Positions 1 to 9,768 of a stretch of DNA of 38,738 nt are shown here, in pieces. Under the pieces are notes generated by a model, which ran no database searches, had not been told where the DNA came from, and was given only the letters and a program-made list of their open reading frames with translations. Location: positions 1-38,738 of the forward strand of contig NZ_BAVR01000036.1 in NCBI RefSeq assembly GCF_000521465.1. The letters are read 5' to 3'. The stretch's first letter is position 1, and each line of letters opens with the position of its first letter. Origin of the DNA: Acetivibrio straminisolvens JCM 21531. Lineage in GTDB: Bacteria > Bacillota > Clostridia > Acetivibrionales > Acetivibrionaceae. The position numbers were made by a program, and so were the translations under genes.

Positions 1-97
1 TAAATAATTATTACAAAAATAAAAGATTTAAATTGTAAAAAGTATGTGGTAAAATAGAAGGTGATTGTTTTAATTGCTTTTCCAAAGCAGAAATTAA

Positions 98-119
98 AAA
101 AGCATAACGATATGCTTTT
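98..119 (+). other. Short hairpin upstream of the SPFH gene
   Basis: A perfect 9-bp inverted repeat (AAAAGCATA / TATGCTTTT, loop ACGA) lies 30 bp before the first gene. It could be a 5' UTR hairpin or the terminator of a gene left of the window; the T run after it is poor. A weak promoter candidate (TTTAAA at 27-32, 17 bp, TAAAAT at 50-55) lies upstream. Confidence 0.4.
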
Positions 120-148
120 ATACTTCTTAAAAAAAAGGGGTGTTTAAA

Positions 149-1303
149 ATGGGTTTGATAAATTTTATCAAAGGACAATTCATTGAAGTAATCGAGTGGA
201 CTGATTCTACAGCAGATACTATAGTTTATCGTTTTCCTGTAGCAAACAAAGAAATAAAAATGGGGGCCCAGCTTACTGTCAGGGAGTCCCAGGTGGCCGT
301 ATTCATAAACGAAGGTCAATTGGCGGACGTTTTTGAACCCGGAAGATACGAACTGACAACAGAAAACATGCCGATTCTCACAAAGTTGAAATCGTGGAAA
401 TACGGATTCAATTCACCTTTTAAGGCAGAGGTGTATTTTATAAATACCAGACTGTTTACCGAACAGACTTGGGGTACCCAGTCACCCCTTCCGATGTTGG
501 ATCCTATGTTCGGCCCTATTGAAGTCGGAGCAAGAGGAACCTATTCTTTCAGGGTGTCCGATCCGGTAAAATTCCTGCGGGATGTTTCCGGAACAAGGGG
601 TACTATGGCAACTCAGGACCTGACAAAGACTTTAAGGTCGTACATTATGACGTATCTTAAAGATACGGTGGCAGAGTCAAAGAAATCCTTCTTCGAGATG
701 CAGAGCAATATGCCTGAGTTCGCGGAGATGGTTAAGCTAAATGCGAAGAGCAAGTTTGAAGCTTTAGGACTTGAGCTGGCTGAACTTACAGTCGAATCGT
801 TGATTCTTCCTGAAGAGCTCAGAAAAGCTTACCAGGAAGGTGCTCAGATAAATTTGATGGGTGGTATGGATACTTACGCCAAAAAGAGGACTCTCGATGC
901 AATGAACACTGCTGCAGGAAATCAGGGAGGAGGTTCCTTTGCCGGTATGGGCGCGGGAATGGGAGCCGGAGCTGCAATAGGCAATATGATGGGGCAGGTT
1001 TTTGGCGGAGGTTTTCAGCAAAATCCTCAATATTATCAGCCTCAACCTCAACCGCAGCAGCAGGGGGTAGTATGTTCGGCATGTAAAGCCAGTGCGCCTT
1101 TAGGGACAAAATTCTGTCCTAACTGCGGCAAGTCTCTCGTAGAAGAGAAGGATAGGTGCATTAAATGTAACCATGAAATTAACAAAGGAGCAAAATTCTG
1201 CCCGGAATGCGGAGAAAAGCAGGAACAGGCGTGCAGCAATTGCGGGACAAAGCTTTCACCGGGAACAAAGTTCTGTTCACAATGCGGGTCAAAAGTAGAA
1301 TAA
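149..1303 (+). CDS. SPFH-domain protein with C-terminal zinc ribbons
   Basis: A 384-aa protein. The ATG at 149 is preferred over the in-frame GTG at 140 because AGGGG at 136-140 is well spaced for it. Residues 1-240 resemble the SPFH/virion-core-like family (YdjI type), which is thought to form membrane-associated scaffolds. A Gly/Met-rich linker (GGGSFAGMGAGMGAGAAIG) and a Gln/Pro-rich stretch follow. The last 80 residues hold repeated CxxC pairs (CSACKA, CPNCG, CIKCN, CPECG, CSNCG, CSQCG), that is, about three double-zinc-ribbon units. There is no signal peptide or clear membrane segment. The frame is intact. The exact role is unknown; the family call is by sequence pattern. Confidence 0.8.
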   Translation: MGLINFIKGQFIEVIEWTDSTADTIVYRFPVANKEIKMGAQLTVRESQVAVFINEGQLADVFEPGRYELTTENMPILTKLKSWKYGFNSPFKAEVYFINTRLFTEQTWGTQSPLPMLDPMFGPIEVGARGTYSFRVSDPVKFLRDVSGTRGTMATQDLTKTLRSYIMTYLKDTVAESKKSFFEMQSNMPEFAEMVKLNAKSKFEALGLELAELTVESLILPEELRKAYQEGAQINLMGGMDTYAKKRTLDAMNTAAGNQGGGSFAGMGAGMGAGAAIGNMMGQVFGGGFQQNPQYYQPQPQPQQQGVVCSACKASAPLGTKFCPNCGKSLVEEKDRCIKCNHEINKGAKFCPECGEKQEQACSNCGTKLSPGTKFCSQCGSKVE

Positions 1304-1408
1304 AAGGAATAACAATAGAAATTTAGAAAAAACGATAGTAAAAATTGTCATGATTATATTGACCTGAGAAATTATTTATGATAGATTTTAGACAATTGAA
1401 TACAGTGG

Positions 1409-1570
1409 TTTACAGGTTCGTGCATATTTGTATGCAGATTAATAGGGAAGCAGGTGAGATTCCTGCACGGTCCCGCCGGCTGTGAGGGGGAAGCTCTTCA
1501 GATTATTGCCACTGGGAAACTGGAAGGTATGAAGAGTTGATGAACCTAAGTCAGAAGACCTGCCTGTAAA
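1409..1570 (+). promoter_or_regulatory. Cobalamin (B12) riboswitch
   Basis: The P1 helix is visible as TTTACAGG (1409-1416) pairing with CCTGTAAA (1563-1570). Inside are the conserved core around 1444-1484 (AGGGAAGCAGGTGAGATTCC, then CCCGCCGGCTGTGA), GCCACTG at 1508-1514, and the B12 box AAGTCAGAAGACCTGCC at 1548-1564. These are hallmarks of the adenosylcobalamin riboswitch class. It sits 150 bp upstream of btuF and should shut off the importer when cobalamin is plentiful. Confidence 0.95.
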
Positions 1571-1635
1571 TAACACCATAAACTCTACGAGTGATAGGGG
1601 GGTGTAGTGATTTGCATAACTGCAAACGGATTTAT

Positions 1636-1675
1636 GCCTCTTAAACTTTGCATAGCTTAGGAGGCTTAATTTTTT
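1636..1675 (+). terminator. Riboswitch-controlled intrinsic terminator
   Basis: The stem GCCTCTTAA / TTAGGAGGC (one G-U pair) is followed by TTAATTTTTT. It lies between the aptamer and the btuF ribosome site, the expected place for the expression platform. The upstream ACACC...GGTGT segment (about 1573-1605) may take part in the alternative fold. Confidence 0.8.
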
Positions 1676-1726
1676 GTAATTATGAGTTTATTATGATTTG
1701 ATTTTCTTTTAAAGGAGAGTATTAAT

Positions 1727-2673
1727 ATGAAGAACAAAAGAAGCATTTTTTTGAAAAAAAAGTATTGCCGGTTTTAATGGCAGCAATACTGATTTTTGCG
1801 TTTTCATCATGCAATAAAAGTGGGGAAGTCAACGAATTAAATGATAATACCGGCGGATATAACGTAACCTTGAAAGATTCCTATGACAGGGAAGTAACCT
1901 TGGACAAGGAGCCCGAGAGGGTAGTATCGGTTGCTCCTAGTATAACGGAGATAATTTTTGCTTTAGGCCAGCAGGGCAAGCTGGTGGGACGTACCGATTA
2001 TTGCGATTACCCTGAAGAGGTGCAAAATATTGAGTCGATAGGAAACATTGACCAGCCAAATGTTGAAAAAATAGTTGAACTTCAGCCGGATATTGTTATA
2101 ACATCCACTATCTTTACGAAGGAGATGCTGCAAAAGCTTGAGGAAGCCGGTGTCAAAGTGGCTATCTTTCAGGCTGAAAAGGACTTTGAAGGAGTTTATG
2201 ATATAATTGAAAATATAGGTCTTTTGCTCAATGCCCGAGATGAGGCAAACAGCGTTGTTGCGGAAATGAAGGAAAAAGTGGAGCTTGTAAAGAGCAAGGT
2301 TGATGGCCTTGAAAAACCTAGTGTTTATTATGTTATGGGCTATGGTGAATATGGAGATTATACTGCAGGAAGGGATACATTCATTGCCCGTATGATTGAG
2401 ATGGCAGGGGGCAAAAATGCGGCAGATGATGTGGAGGGCTGGAAATACAACATTGAGAGCCTTCTTGAAAAGGATCCTGACATACTGATATGCTCGAAGT
2501 TCTACGCTTCGAAGGCAGGAATTGAAAGCGCCGACGGATACAAGGAACTTTCGGCGGTTAGAGGCGGAAAGCTTTTTGAAATAGACAACAACATGTTGGA
2601 CAGGCAGGGGCCAAGAGTTGCCGATGGGCTTTTGGAGCTTGCCAGAATAATTCATCCTGAAGCATTTGAATGA
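1727..2673 (+). CDS. btuF: Cobalamin ABC transporter substrate-binding lipoprotein BtuF (frameshifted)
   Basis: The periplasmic-binding-protein-like lipoprotein that captures vitamin B12 and passes it to BtuCD. The true start is the ATG at 1727 behind AAAGGAGA (1711-1718). It gives a basic N-terminus, a hydrophobic stretch and a lipobox ending in SSC. The frame is broken at an A8 tract (1754-1761): one base is missing there, and the intact frame resumes with TTG at 1765. With one extra A the protein is 315 aa. The body shows the class III SBP features PERVVSVAPSITEIIFALG, GRTDYCDYPEE, and a TAGRDTFIARMIEMAGG segment. The cobalamin assignment rests on the riboswitch; the family also binds siderophores. 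Confidence 0.88.
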
Positions 2674-2688
2674 AATGGAGAAGAATAA

Positions 2689-3735
2689 ATGTCGTTTGGT
2701 GATAAAAAGTATAGATATAGGCTTGCCTTAATTTTTGGAGGCTTGCTTTTATTACTGCTGATACTGGCTTCTATAACAGTTGGTGCAGCCAATATATCAA
2801 TATTTGATGCCATATATATTCTGATTCGCAGAATACCCTTTTTGGGAAGATTTATAGCAGGAGGCGAAGTAAGCAGGACCCATGAGCTTATAGTGATTAA
2901 TATAAGGCTTCCCAGAGTAATTGCTGCTGCGGTTATAGGACTGGGTCTTTCGGCGGCGGGAGCAACATACCAGGGAATGCTTGCAAATCCCATGGCAGAC
3001 CCCTATGTTTTGGGAGTGTCGGCAGGGGCGGCTCTGGGGGCTTCGATTGCTATTGTGACGGGAGCCGATAAAATTGTTGGAGGGTTTGGTATTACTACGG
3101 CAGCAGCCTTTGTTTTTTCGCTTCTTACGGTTTTTATCGTCTTTAGCATAGCAAAAACGGGAGCTAAGCTTTCCAATACTCATCTCTTGCTTGCCGGTGT
3201 GGCGGTTAGCTTTTTTGCATCCTCCATTATGTCGGTATTGATGGTTTTGAACCGTGATAAAGTATCAAGTATTACTTACTGGATGATGGGAAGTATGGCC
3301 TATACTTCTTGGAAGCAACTGCTGATACTTGTTCCGTTGGTTATTGGAGGTACAATTCTTGTTTGCGTTTTTGCCAGGGAGCTTAACATAATTGCTGCCG
3401 GAGAGGATGAGGCAAGAAGCCTTGGCGTTGAGGTGGAAAGAGTAAAAAAGCTGCTGCTTGTAATTTGCTCGGTTATTGTTGCTGCCTGTGTGGCAGTGAG
3501 CGGTGTCGTTGGGTTTGTGGGACTGATTATTCCCCATACGGTAAGGCTGGTATCCGGTTCGGACAACAGGACAGTTCTTCCCTTTTCGGCAATAGGAGGG
3601 GGAATATTTCTGGTACTTTGCGATACAATATCCAGGATTCCGACATCGGAAATTCCGGTGGGAGTACTGACGTCAATGTTTGGAGCACCATATTTTATTT
3701 CGATTCTGATAAGAAGCAAGAAGAAGGTGGTTTGA
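2689..3735 (+). CDS. btuC: Cobalamin ABC transporter permease BtuC
   Basis: A 348-aa FecCD/BtuC-type permease with about ten hydrophobic segments. Recognisable signatures are RLPRVIAAAVIGLGLSAAG near residue 70, NPMADPYVLGVSAGAALGAS near residue 105, and GVVGFVGLIIPHTVRLVSG around residue 270, the region contacting the ATPase. It starts at ATG 2689 with GGAG 9 bp upstream, 15 bp after btuF, and its stop abuts the btuD start, so the three genes form one operon. The frame is intact. Confidence 0.92.
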   Translation: MSFGDKKYRYRLALIFGGLLLLLLILASITVGAANISIFDAIYILIRRIPFLGRFIAGGEVSRTHELIVINIRLPRVIAAAVIGLGLSAAGATYQGMLANPMADPYVLGVSAGAALGASIAIVTGADKIVGGFGITTAAAFVFSLLTVFIVFSIAKTGAKLSNTHLLLAGVAVSFFASSIMSVLMVLNRDKVSSITYWMMGSMAYTSWKQLLILVPLVIGGTILVCVFARELNIIAAGEDEARSLGVEVERVKKLLLVICSVIVAACVAVSGVVGFVGLIIPHTVRLVSGSDNRTVLPFSAIGGGIFLVLCDTISRIPTSEIPVGVLTSMFGAPYFISILIRSKKKVV

Positions 3736-4535
3736 TTGAGGCAGGTCAAGGAATATTCAATTGAGGTTAGAAATATAGAAGTATCCTTTGGAGACTTTAA
3801 TGTGTTAAAAGGTGTATCATTGGAGATAGAGAAAGGCCAGTTTTACGGGATTCTTGGTCCAAACGGGTCGGGTAAAACAACGCTTTTAAAGAGCATGGCA
3901 AAGGCGCTTCGCCCCCAAAGCGGTGCAATATTTGTTGATGGTGAGGATATCGGCAGAATGAGGGCGAGGGAGTTTTCAAAAAAAGTTGCATGCCTCTATC
4001 AAAGTACTGCTATTACCTATGATTACCCGGTTATGGATGTTGTACTTATGGGAAGGTATCCATATATAAAGAGGTTTCAGACCGAAAGTGTAAAAGACCG
4101 GGAGATTGCAAAAAAGGCTATGATTGCTTCAAATGTGTGGCACCTTAAGGACAGGAGGATTAATGAAATAAGCGGTGGGGAAAGGCAGAGGGTTTTATTG
4201 CCCGGGCATTAGTGCAAGAGACCGATATAGTGCTTCTGGATGAGCCAATTTCCCATCTTGATATTCAACATCAGATAGAGATTTTGGAACTTGCCGGGAA
4301 GATGGCGAAGGAAGGAAAATCAATTGTTGCGGTTTTGCACGATTTGAATTTTGCCTCTATGTATTGCGACCATTTGATAATGCTCAAGGATGGGGCAATT
4401 GTTGCGCAGGGAGAGCCACAAAAGGTTCTTACGGAAGAGATTGTTAAAAAGGTATATGGTGTAAAGCCTTTTATAATTGACGGAATGAACGGCAACAGAC
4501 CTTATGTATTGCCGTTGAAAAAACAAGGAGCATAA
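3736..4535 (+). CDS. btuD: Cobalamin ABC transporter ATPase BtuD (frameshifted)
   Basis: The ATP-binding subunit energising B12 import. It starts with TTG right after the btuC stop, with GAAGGTGG as ribosome site. Walker A GPNGSGKTT is near residue 42, the Q-loop is in CLYQST, the signature is SGGERQRV near residue 148, Walker B is DIVLLDEP and the H-loop is AVLHDLN. One base is missing near 4195-4203, just after the signature: the present frame stops at 4212, while the second half continues one base back. With the base restored the protein is 266 aa and reads RVL-x-ARALVQETD across the joint. The loss is probably a sequence error; if real it would inactivate the importer. Confidence 0.88.
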
Positions 4536-4856
4536 TGAAAATATTTACAATACAAGGTATAAATTATAGAAATATGTGTAATAATTAACAATAAGGAAAA
4601 CTGATTCAAATTCTTGTCCCTCAATAGGGCTATTTTTTTGCCAAAATTCGTAGAGGGGTTAATCTGTTTTATTGTTCGGTTATTTAACTCGTCGGTAAAG
4701 TTGTGTATAATAAACGTTGGATTCAAAGAAAATAGCAAATGTACTTGGCTTTAATTAGATTTGAAAAGTACTGTTTTGAAATGTCATGAGAGAATATTCC
4801 TTGTAGATATATACTCAATTTGTAGAATGAAATGTATATGAAAGGCGGTAAAAGCT
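4536..4856. other. Intergenic gap between btuD and rlmD
   Basis: There is no gene here. A weak terminator-like element (CCCT / AGGG with loop CAAT, then CTATTTTTTT) lies at 4618-4639 and probably ends the btu transcript. A TATAAT at 4704-4709 with a poor -35 (TTAACT) 16 bp upstream is a plausible rlmD promoter. Confidence 0.45.
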
Positions 4857-6223
4857 TTGGCTTTGGTAAAGAAAAATGAGGTTTACACTATTGACATTAC
4901 CGGAATGACCCATGAGGGGCAGGGGGTCGGAAGGATAGACAATTTTACGGTTTTTGTGGACGGGCCGATTGAGGGAGAAAAGGTGGAAATAAAGATTATA
5001 AAGGTTAAAACGAGTTATGCCATCGGCAAACTCCTTAAAGTTTTGGAACCTTCTGCAGATAGAACGGAGCCTTTTTGCCCTTCATATAAAAGATGCGGCG
5101 GTTGCAGTCTACAGCATATGAATTATGAAGCGGGACTTAAGTTTAAGACCGGCATTGTAAGGGAGAATATCAGAAGAATTGGCGGACTGGAAGGTGTTGT
5201 AGTACATGATGCTATCGGGATGGAACAGCCGTTAAATTATAGAAACAAAGCCCAATACCCGGTGGGAAGATATAAGGATGGGGTGAGGGCAGGATTCTAT
5301 GCCAAAAAGTCTCACGAGATTATTGACTGCTCCACATGTGGTATTCAGCATTCTGTAAGCGACAGGGTAAGGGATATTGTTAAGGAATTTATAGAGGAAA
5401 ATGGTATAAGTACATATGATGAAATTACGGGTGAGGGATTAGTTCGGCATATTATGACCCGTGTCGGTTTTAAGACCGGTGAGGTAATGGTGGTTTTGGT
5501 CATTAACGGAAGGAACATACCGGGACAGAAGAAGCTTTCGGAGAAGCTGGTAAAAGAGATTCCGGAGATAAAAAGTATTGTCTTAAATGTTAATGCAAAA
5601 AAGACGAATGTTATATTGGGCGATGAAAATATAGTTGTCTATGGAAGGGATACCATTACTGATTATATAGGAGATTTTAAGTTCAACATATCCCTCTGTC
5701 TTTTTTCCAGGTGAACCCGATTCAAACCGAAGTGCTTTACACCAAGGCGTTGGAGTATGCGCAGCTTACGGGAGAAGAAACCGTTTTTGATTTGTATTGC
5801 GGCATAGGAACTATTTCGCTGTTTTTATCACAGAAGGCGAAAAAGGTTTATGGTGTTGAGGTTGTCGAAGCGGCAATTAATGATGCAAAGGAAAATGCCA
5901 GGGTGAACGGAGTGGAAAATGCGGAGTTTATAGTCGGAGAGGCGGAGAAGGTTATACCTGAGATGTATGATAGGGGCATACGCGCCGATGTTGTGGTGGT
6001 TGACCCTCCAAGGAAGGGGTGCGATGAGGCGGTATTAAAGACCTTGGTGGATATGAAGCCGGAGAGGATTGTTTATGTATCCTGTAATCCTGCGACGTTG
6101 GCAAGGGATTTGAAGTATTTAGCTGAAGGCGGGTTTGAGGTTCGGGAAGTTCAGCCGGTGGACATGTTTCCGTGGACCTATCACGTCGAGTGCATAGTGG
6201 GAATACGTCGTACAGATTCGTAG
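4857..6223 (+). CDS. rlmD: 23S rRNA (uracil-5)-methyltransferase RlmD/RumA, 3' end replaced by element insertion; frameshifted
   Basis: Methylates a uracil in 23S rRNA using SAM. The start is TTG 4857 with AAAGGCGG 8 bp before. An N-terminal TRAM domain (residues 5-60) is followed by four cysteines of the Fe-S type ([10 protein letters not shown], later CSTC). The SAM motif is FDLYCGIGT, then DPPRKGCDE and the catalytic [13 protein letters not shown]. One C is missing near 5690 ([16 protein letters not shown] after repair), giving 455 aa. The last ten residues after HVE ([10 protein letters not shown]) come from the inserted element. The native tail CVVLMSKVEK is found at 16250-16282. The catalytic part is unaffected, so the protein is probably still active. 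Confidence 0.93.
6182..6209 (+). other. attL: left junction of the element with rlmD
   Basis: The host sequence CACGTCGAGTG runs into element sequence CATAGTGGGAATACGTC. The 5-bp GAGTG core (6188-6192) and a TAGT (6195-6198) are shared in register with attR. The motif GGGAATACGTC at 6199-6209 begins just after the core. Confidence 0.8.
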
Positions 6224-6342
6224 AAATCTTTAATTTTAGGCACTTTGCGAGTCATATCACTTTTGACCCAGCAGGTGATTTTGGACGTAATAAGCAGATA
6301 AAAGACTATGTTATTGTGTCTGTCGTACTTGCATTAGAGTGC

Positions 6343-6353
6343 GGGAATACGTC
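6343..6353 (+). repeat. Second copy of the end motif GGGAATACGTC
   Basis: It is identical to 6199-6209, with an inverted copy at 14505-14515 in the recombinase promoter. The longer form GCGGGAATAC (6341-6350) recurs at 16171-16180 near the right end. Copies at both ends and at the recombinase promoter suggest binding sites for an element-encoded recombination protein (inference). Confidence 0.6.
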
Positions 6354-6367
6354 AATTATGTCATAAA

Positions 6368-6408
6368 TCAAAAACCCTCTCGGAGCGGTTTTATCCGCCG
6401 TGAGGGTT
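6368..6408 (-). terminator. Terminator of the leftward resolvase operon
   Basis: On the minus strand, AACCCTC ... GAGGGTT with an inner GGCGG / CCGCT pairing is followed by TTTTTG. It lies directly after the stop of the gene at 6415-6894. The 6224-6367 stretch to its left holds no credible gene. Confidence 0.75.
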
Positions 6409-6414
6409 CTCTCT

Positions 6415-6894
6415 TTATACGCAGCCTGCAAGAACAATTAAGGATTTACAGGCATCTGGGTCTTTTTCTTCCAGCCATGACTCAAAGTTTGTTATAGTTA
6501 TCAAACGGTCGAAAGCTATGCTATCACCACTGCCAGTCACGTCATCGGGATGTACACAGATACACGTCAAGACCGTAGCAGGTCTTTCCAGAGCCTGCCC
6601 GCCATCAACTACGTGATAGTAGTCACATATTTCCCAGTCTGGCGGGAGTTCTGAAAACATCGAGTCAGGGTATAATTCCTCAAAATAGATGTCAATACGG
6701 GTCACATAGTTACTACAGCTGTCTTTATCGGTTTCGCACGTTGCTGCAGATACTTTGAAGCCTCTGGATAAGAGCAGTTGAGTTGCTCGTATAAGCTCTA
6801 CGCTGACGGTGATTGTTTTATCAGAACATTTACAGCAGGGCTTAGACCAGATGTCTGCATATAGTTCAAAGCACGACGGACACATAGTCATCAT
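6415..6894 (-). CDS. Uncharacterised Cys-rich protein
   Basis: 159 aa, family not recognised. The N-terminus has CPSC and CCKC pairs (MMTMCPSCFEL, PCCKCSDK) that could bind zinc. The rest is acidic with no membrane segment. Its ATG overlaps the resolvase stop (ATGA at 6891-6894), so the two genes are translationally coupled and form one leftward operon. It may modulate the resolvase or be cargo; nothing in the sequence decides this. Confidence 0.65.
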   Translation of the reverse strand: MMTMCPSCFELYADIWSKPCCKCSDKTITVSVELIRATQLLLSRGFKVSAATCETDKDSCSNYVTRIDIYFEELYPDSMFSELPPDWEICDYYHVVDGGQALERPATVLTCICVHPDDVTGSGDSIAFDRLITITNFESWLEEKDPDACKSLIVLAGCV

Positions 6895-7489
6895 AGCACA
6901 TTCACCTCCTTAATCAATTTATAAAAAGTTGTTCGTTTAAGATTTAGAGCCTGCATAGTTTCAGTGGCAGTTTGTTTGCCTTCCTTCCACTTACGTACCT
7001 CACTTTCAAAGTTGGCAGGTAGAGAAGTCTTAGGACGTCCCATCTTAACACCTTTCTGCTTGGCTGCGGCGATGCCTCAGCTTGGCGGGTCTTGATTTTT
7101 ATTCGTTCCTTTTCTGACAGATAAGCCAGCAGTTCAAAGACAATGTTGGCAATAAGCACCTTTTCTAAGTCGCTTTTATCCGCAGTCGATAGAATAGGCA
7201 TATCCATAACGACTATGTCAACGCCCATCTGTCGCAACTCGTGCCATTCATTTTTAATTGCCTCGTAGTCTCGACCAAGTCTGTCCAACTCTTTAATTAC
7301 AAGGACATCCCCAGACCGCAGCAGTTGCTCTTTAAGTGTCTTATATCCTGGGCGTGAAAAGTCTTTACCAGACTGCTTGTCAGTGATTATGTGTCTGTCC
7401 TCAACCCCGTAAGCTGTCAGAGCTTTTATTTGCCTGTCAAGATGCTGCTCTGTAGAGCTGACCCTTGCATAACCATACACCCTACTCAT
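6891..7489 (-). CDS. Small serine recombinase (resolvase/invertase, Pin/Hin type), frameshifted
   Basis: It begins MSRVYGYARVSSTEQ with the catalytic serine, followed by LDRQIKALTAYG, KELDRLGRDY and KERIKIKTRQAEG, all classic resolvase motifs. The C-terminus is a Hin-like HTH (LNLKRTTFYKLIKE). One G is missing near 7075 (GAGGGC read as GAGGC); without repair the frame ends early at 6944. Restored length is 199 aa, normal for the family. The ribosome site AAGGAGG lies at 7496-7502. A second recombinase beside the large integrase suggests dimer resolution or inversion of a segment. Confidence 0.88.
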
Positions 7490-7509
7490 AACATTACCTC
7501 CTTAAATTA

Positions 7510-7533
7510 TTGAGTACGAAAAAGTGTACTCAA
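7510..7533. promoter_or_regulatory. 8-bp inverted repeat upstream of the resolvase
   Basis: TTGAGTAC / GTACTCAA with an 8-nt spacer, 20 bp upstream of the resolvase start. It may be an operator or a resolvase subsite. The rest of the 350-bp divergent gap (7490-7842) has an extended -10 (TGGTATAAT, 7738-7746) for the rightward gene and one copy of the TTTATCCG octamer at 7680-7687. Confidence 0.5.
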
Positions 7534-7737
7534 ACGTACAACTAAAAACAACCTTTAGCAGAGTTCGTAAAACTTCTTCCATACTATTTAAGAATATTCG
7601 TTTAGTAAATACAACTTTATGAACACTTTAGATAATATATACCGGGCCACGAACCTTTAGTCAACAGGCTATTTTGAGTTTTATCCGACCCCATCGGGCT
7701 TCCTGCCTCAATAGGTCTTTTAATTTGCTGTCGAGTT

Positions 7738-7746
7738 TGGTATAAT
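7738..7746 (+). promoter_or_regulatory. Extended -10 promoter for the transglutaminase-like gene
   Basis: TTGGTATAAT has a TGn extension and a consensus -10. The -35 (TTTAAT, 17 bp upstream) is weak. It lies about 100 bp before the coding start. Confidence 0.5.
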
Positions 7747-7842
7747 CATCCATGTATATAGTGTCGTAAAATACGCCAATCTGGGGGGGTTCAGTTGGCA
7801 ATACTTGATTAAATATTGATTAAGAAGGAGGTAATCATTATT

Positions 7843-9548
7843 ATGATGAAGAAACTTGTAACTTTTATGTTGGCAGTGGTTATGGTTGCGACACTGCTAC
7901 CTACACAGGCTTTCGCAGCCGACAATTCAATACTTGAATCAAACAAGAAGGCTATCGCAAAGGAGAGAACTGACGAGTATGCACTTGATTACTTTTCAGT
8001 AGATTTTGACTTCTATCAGCGTCAGTTGGACGCCACTGGGGACTCTATGGGCGAAATTGCTCAGCAGGTGAAGAAGATAATTGCTGGAATTACAGACGAA
8101 TACGAAAAGGCAAAGGCTATTGCCGATTGGTTGAGCCTTAATATGATATATACTTATACGGCAAATCCAGAACACCTTAAGCATTTACCTAAATGGCAGT
8201 ATGGAACTTGTGAAACTTTTGCGAGTACAACATCTGCGTTTTATAGATTGGCAGGTTTTCCTGCAAAGACTGTAGGCGGTGTGGCTTATGGCTCAGGTGA
8301 GTGGGGAGCACACGCTTGGAATAGAGTGTTTGTAGATGGTCGTTGGGTTCATGTAGACACTACTGGTGGAGAGTTTGACCTTCCTATCGAGGTATGGTCT
8401 CAGAACCACAAGTTGACTGGTGTTACAGATACTGATTGGGACGGAACTATCACAGTTTACGATAGTAGTTCTCGTGAGAAGATTATGACTGTTGGACCTG
8501 TTCCTATTGGAACTCCTTTCAGCAAAATACCTGAACTTGCGAATATTAAGTTGTCTGCTGACGCAGAAGGCCAGTATCCTGTAAGACCTACTGATAAGTT
8601 TAGTTCTTCTTATATGAAACTTTATGCAAGAACACACAGAGTATCCTTTGAAATCCAGCTTGACAACGCATACAAGTCATTAGTTCCACACTATGTAAGA
8701 GAAGACGAATACGGCGACCCTTGTGCTTACGTCATAGTTTCCGAAGGAGCGAAACTTCCACAGGTTAAAATTCCTGAAAAGGCAGGATACACTTTTATCG
8801 GCTGGCGTGACCTTAACAACAGCAAAGCACCTATTTGGAACGAATACACTGATAAGGTGACTAAGGATATGTCCTTCGTAGCAGTCTTTCAAAAAGGCAC
8901 AGTGAACTACACAGTCAGCTTCAATACCAACGGTGGTTCTGCTGTAAAGGCTGACGACTGTCCAAGGCTAACACTAAGTTAACTAAACCTGCGAACCCTA
9001 CGAAGTCTGGCTATAAGTTTACTGGATGGTATCTTGATAAGAACTGCACAGAGCCTTGGGATTTCAACACCAATATCGTAAGAAGGAACACCACTCTTTA
9101 TGCGGGTTGGGAGAAGGTCATTACCGCCAACCCTACTTCTTCTAAAGTCCTTGTAAATGGCAAGGCAGTGACTTTCGAGGCATACACTATCAACGGCAAC
9201 AACTATTTCAAACTTCGTGACTTCGCACAGGCCGTGAACAAAACAGAGAAGAATTTTGAGGTAAAGTGGGACAGCAAGAACAATGCTATCAACCTTATTT
9301 CCAACAAACCTTACACACCTGTAGGTGGAGAGTTGGCTAAGGGCGATGGCAAGGCAAAGGTTGCTAACCCTACAACCTCAAAGATTTACAAGGACGGCAA
9401 GGAAATATCCCTTACAGCATACACTATCAACGGTAATAACTACTTCAAGCTCAGGGATATAGCCAAAGCGTTCAACATCGGCGTAACTTGGGATGGTACG
9501 ACGAATACAATAGGTATCGATACAAGTATAGGCTATGTAGAAGAATAA
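7843..9548 (+). CDS. Secreted transglutaminase-like protein with InlB-type and stalk repeats (frameshifted)
   Basis: ATG 7843 has AAGGAGG at 7825-7831. A signal peptide ends near LPTQAFA. The transglutaminase-core triad is visible: GTCETFA (Cys), GAHAWNRVF (His), WVHVDTT (Asp), around residues 125-180. Two Listeria-Bacteroides (InlB) repeats follow, ending GYTFIGW and GYKFTGWY. Then come two copper-amine-oxidase-N-like stalk repeats sharing AYTINGNNYFKLRD. One base is missing near 8961 (GTCCC read as GTCC), splitting the frame at 8982; repaired length is 568 aa. It is probably an exported cell-wall-associated protease- or crosslinking-like protein. It is unusual cargo for a small element. Confidence 0.85.
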
Positions 9549-9594
9549 ACACTTTTTATTCGACCCTACGGGATTCATGCATTAGGTCATTTGA

Positions 9595-9636
9595 TTACCC
9601 CTTAGCAGATAACCTTGGCTAAGGGGTATGTTTTAT
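9595..9636 (+). terminator. Terminator after the transglutaminase-like gene
   Basis: The stem ACCCCTTAGC / GCTAAGGGGT (10 bp, extendable by T-A) is followed by ATGTTTTAT. It is 45 bp past the stop. Confidence 0.75.
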
Positions 9637-9768
9637 ACCCTAAAATTTCTTGCGACATCGACCCACAAGAGGTTTTTACAGTCCAAGTCGACCAAAATAT
9701 CGTGCAAATAATTTGAGAAGCTTATAGAGCGATTAGAAGCGTTACCACATACTAAATGAAAATGACAC

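Noticed and set aside
4190..4215. Programmed frameshifting in btuD or the other split genes
   Set aside because: The sites lack a consistent slippery heptamer plus downstream structure, fall inside essential motifs, and occur in many unrelated genes in the same direction.
6224..6366. A short gene at the left end of the element (frame from 6172)
   Set aside because: It overlaps rlmD, has no ribosome site and no recognisable content; it is more likely part of the attachment region.
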